In this document: piece by piece, positions 63,238 to 64,000 of the stretch
How the letters are laid out: every line of letters begins with the position of its first letter
Position numbering within the stretch: the first letter of the stretch is position 1
Assembly (NCBI GenBank): GCA_016707785.1
Contig: JADJGZ010000006.1
Coordinates: forward strand, 124,001-188,000
Origin: Bacteroidales bacterium
Lineage (GTDB): Bacteria > Bacteroidota > Bacteroidia > Bacteroidales > UBA4417
Length of the DNA stretch: 64,000 nt
Reading direction: 5' to 3'
Notes under the pieces: model-generated
The model's database searches: none
Seen by the model: only the letters and a program-made list of their open reading frames with translations
Told to the model about the DNA's origin: nothing
Position numbers and translations under genes: made by a program

Positions 63238-63963
63238 ATGGAAGAGAAACAGGTCATTACCTCTTTGGGGTATATTCTTAAAAGAGAAAAGTTAGCCACC
63301 CTTGCATCTCAGAAAAATTATGGAGAGTTAATTCTGGAGGACTTGGATCCATTTCCAGGGTTCTACGATCATTATTTTGTTCCGGCTAATGAAAATGAGA
63401 AAAAGCCCAGGTCCATTTTCTTGATTGTGAAAGAACTTGATATATGCAAGGAGGATACTTTTATCAGAATGACCATGCATATTAAGCGGGAGCATTCGAT
63501 AAAGTTCGATGCAGCAATGGCTATTGTGCAGTTGTTTAATAAATCCACTCCATGCATACGCATTTTCATGGATGACTATGATCTGCTTCCTGAGTTGATT
63601 AGTCACTATAGAAAAGTTGGAATGGTCTTTTTGCCAAAAAAGGATATCAAGCCCTTCCAAACCCTGATAGAAGTAAGAAAATACTTTGAGGTCAAGGTGC
63701 TGTCAGATGGAATTTATATGGATATGGATCAGCCTGATACATATTACCTCAGAATGCCTTCTTATTTGAACTGGGAGCAGTTTGAAAGTGTTACTATCAG
63801 CATCCGAAATAATATGAGCCATAAGTTGTATGATGCTGCCCAGGCTGCTATATATGAAAAAACAGGAATGGTGGATCTTATCAGAATCTTTGATCGCAAA
63901 GCAGATCTGGAGAAGTTGGAGGTTCTAAAAGAGAAGTATATATCAGAAATTAATAGGATTTGA
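63238..63963 (+). CDS. Conserved-looking hypothetical protein
   Basis: 241 residues, no signal peptide or membrane helix, family not recognised. Mixed alpha/beta with acidic surface. Two internally similar segments stand out: FIRMTMHIKREHSIKFDAAMAIVQ and FESVTISIRNNMSHKLYDAAQAAIY (each cut here to its core), followed by IRIF in both (IRIFMDDYD and IRIFDRKAD). This suggests an internal duplication of about 110 residues. ATG 63238 fits the promoter; an ATG at 63216 is out of frame. Confidence 0.7.
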   Translation: MEEKQVITSLGYILKREKLATLASQKNYGELILEDLDPFPGFYDHYFVPANENEKKPRSIFLIVKELDICKEDTFIRMTMHIKREHSIKFDAAMAIVQLFNKSTPCIRIFMDDYDLLPELISHYRKVGMVFLPKKDIKPFQTLIEVRKYFEVKVLSDGIYMDMDQPDTYYLRMPSYLNWEQFESVTISIRNNMSHKLYDAAQAAIYEKTGMVDLIRIFDRKADLEKLEVLKEKYISEINRI

Positions 63964-64000
63964 TAACAGGCAGAGCGCTCTTAACCTTCTTTTGATTCTT

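Noticed and set aside
63964..64000. Palindrome AGAGCGCTCT after the last gene as a terminator
   Set aside because: It has no loop and no T-run; only 37 bases are visible.

Overview
The window is from a Bacteroidota chromosome, probably Bacteroidales-like. The evidence is two giant secreted proteins with type IX secretion (T9SS) C-terminal domains, TAnnTTTG promoters (some with an upstream TTTG box 19-21 bases away), AT-rich sequence, a KorAB pair with fused gamma-alpha architecture, and a LytS/LytTR two-component pair with a beta-propeller sensor. No species can be named from the sequence alone.

Layout. (1) 2-7114 (+): the 3' part of a giant cadherin-repeat, beta-helix, T9SS protein. (2) 7164-7613: hairpin-rich leader. 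(3) 7614-32822 (+): a Wzx/Wzy-type exopolysaccharide locus. It holds an OPX lipoprotein, a Wzc-like tyrosine kinase, a flippase, a polymerase, five GT4-like glycosyltransferases plus a DUF354 protein, WecD/WecE/WecB-like sugar enzymes, a nucleotide-sugar dehydrogenase, two AsnB-type amidotransferases, acetyltransferases, and several poorly known enzymes (alpha/alpha-toroid, Gfo/Idh, TIM-barrel-like). (4) 32948-38742 (+): FAD oxidoreductase, polysaccharide deacetylase, methyltransferase, DPM-like GT2 and GT-C, a set that resembles the Arn logic of building and transferring a polyprenyl-phosphate sugar. (5) 39049-45891 (-): a second giant beta-helix/cadherin/T9SS protein with the domain order mirrored. 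(6) 46157-48162 (-): a small membrane protein and the initiating sugar-phosphate transferase, split by a frameshift. (7) 48539-48751: tRNA-Pro and tRNA-Thr. (8) 48930-52686 (+): a LytTR response regulator with two compensating frameshifts and its propeller kinase. (9) 53119-63963: core metabolism and envelope genes: meaB, glnA, an EamA transporter, a 55-residue 2[4Fe-4S] ferredoxin missed by size cut-offs, korA (frameshifted) and korB, lptB, an outer-membrane lipoprotein, pssA and a hypothetical.

How it fits together. The transferase at 46.8-48.2 kb would load the first sugar on undecaprenyl phosphate. The GT4 enzymes extend it, Wzx flips it, Wzy polymerises it, and Wzc and the OPX protein export it. 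The sugar genes predict ManNAc(A) and Fuc4NAc-like residues, possibly amidated. The two giant T9SS proteins are candidate surface or matrix proteins of the same envelope.

Most notable observations. In both giant proteins a subset of cadherin repeats has lost, together, the calcium ligands belonging to the same inter-repeat site, which predicts calcium-free hinges every few repeats. Four single-base indels break three genes between 47.5 and 58.5 kb and none are seen elsewhere, which points to local consensus errors or local decay.
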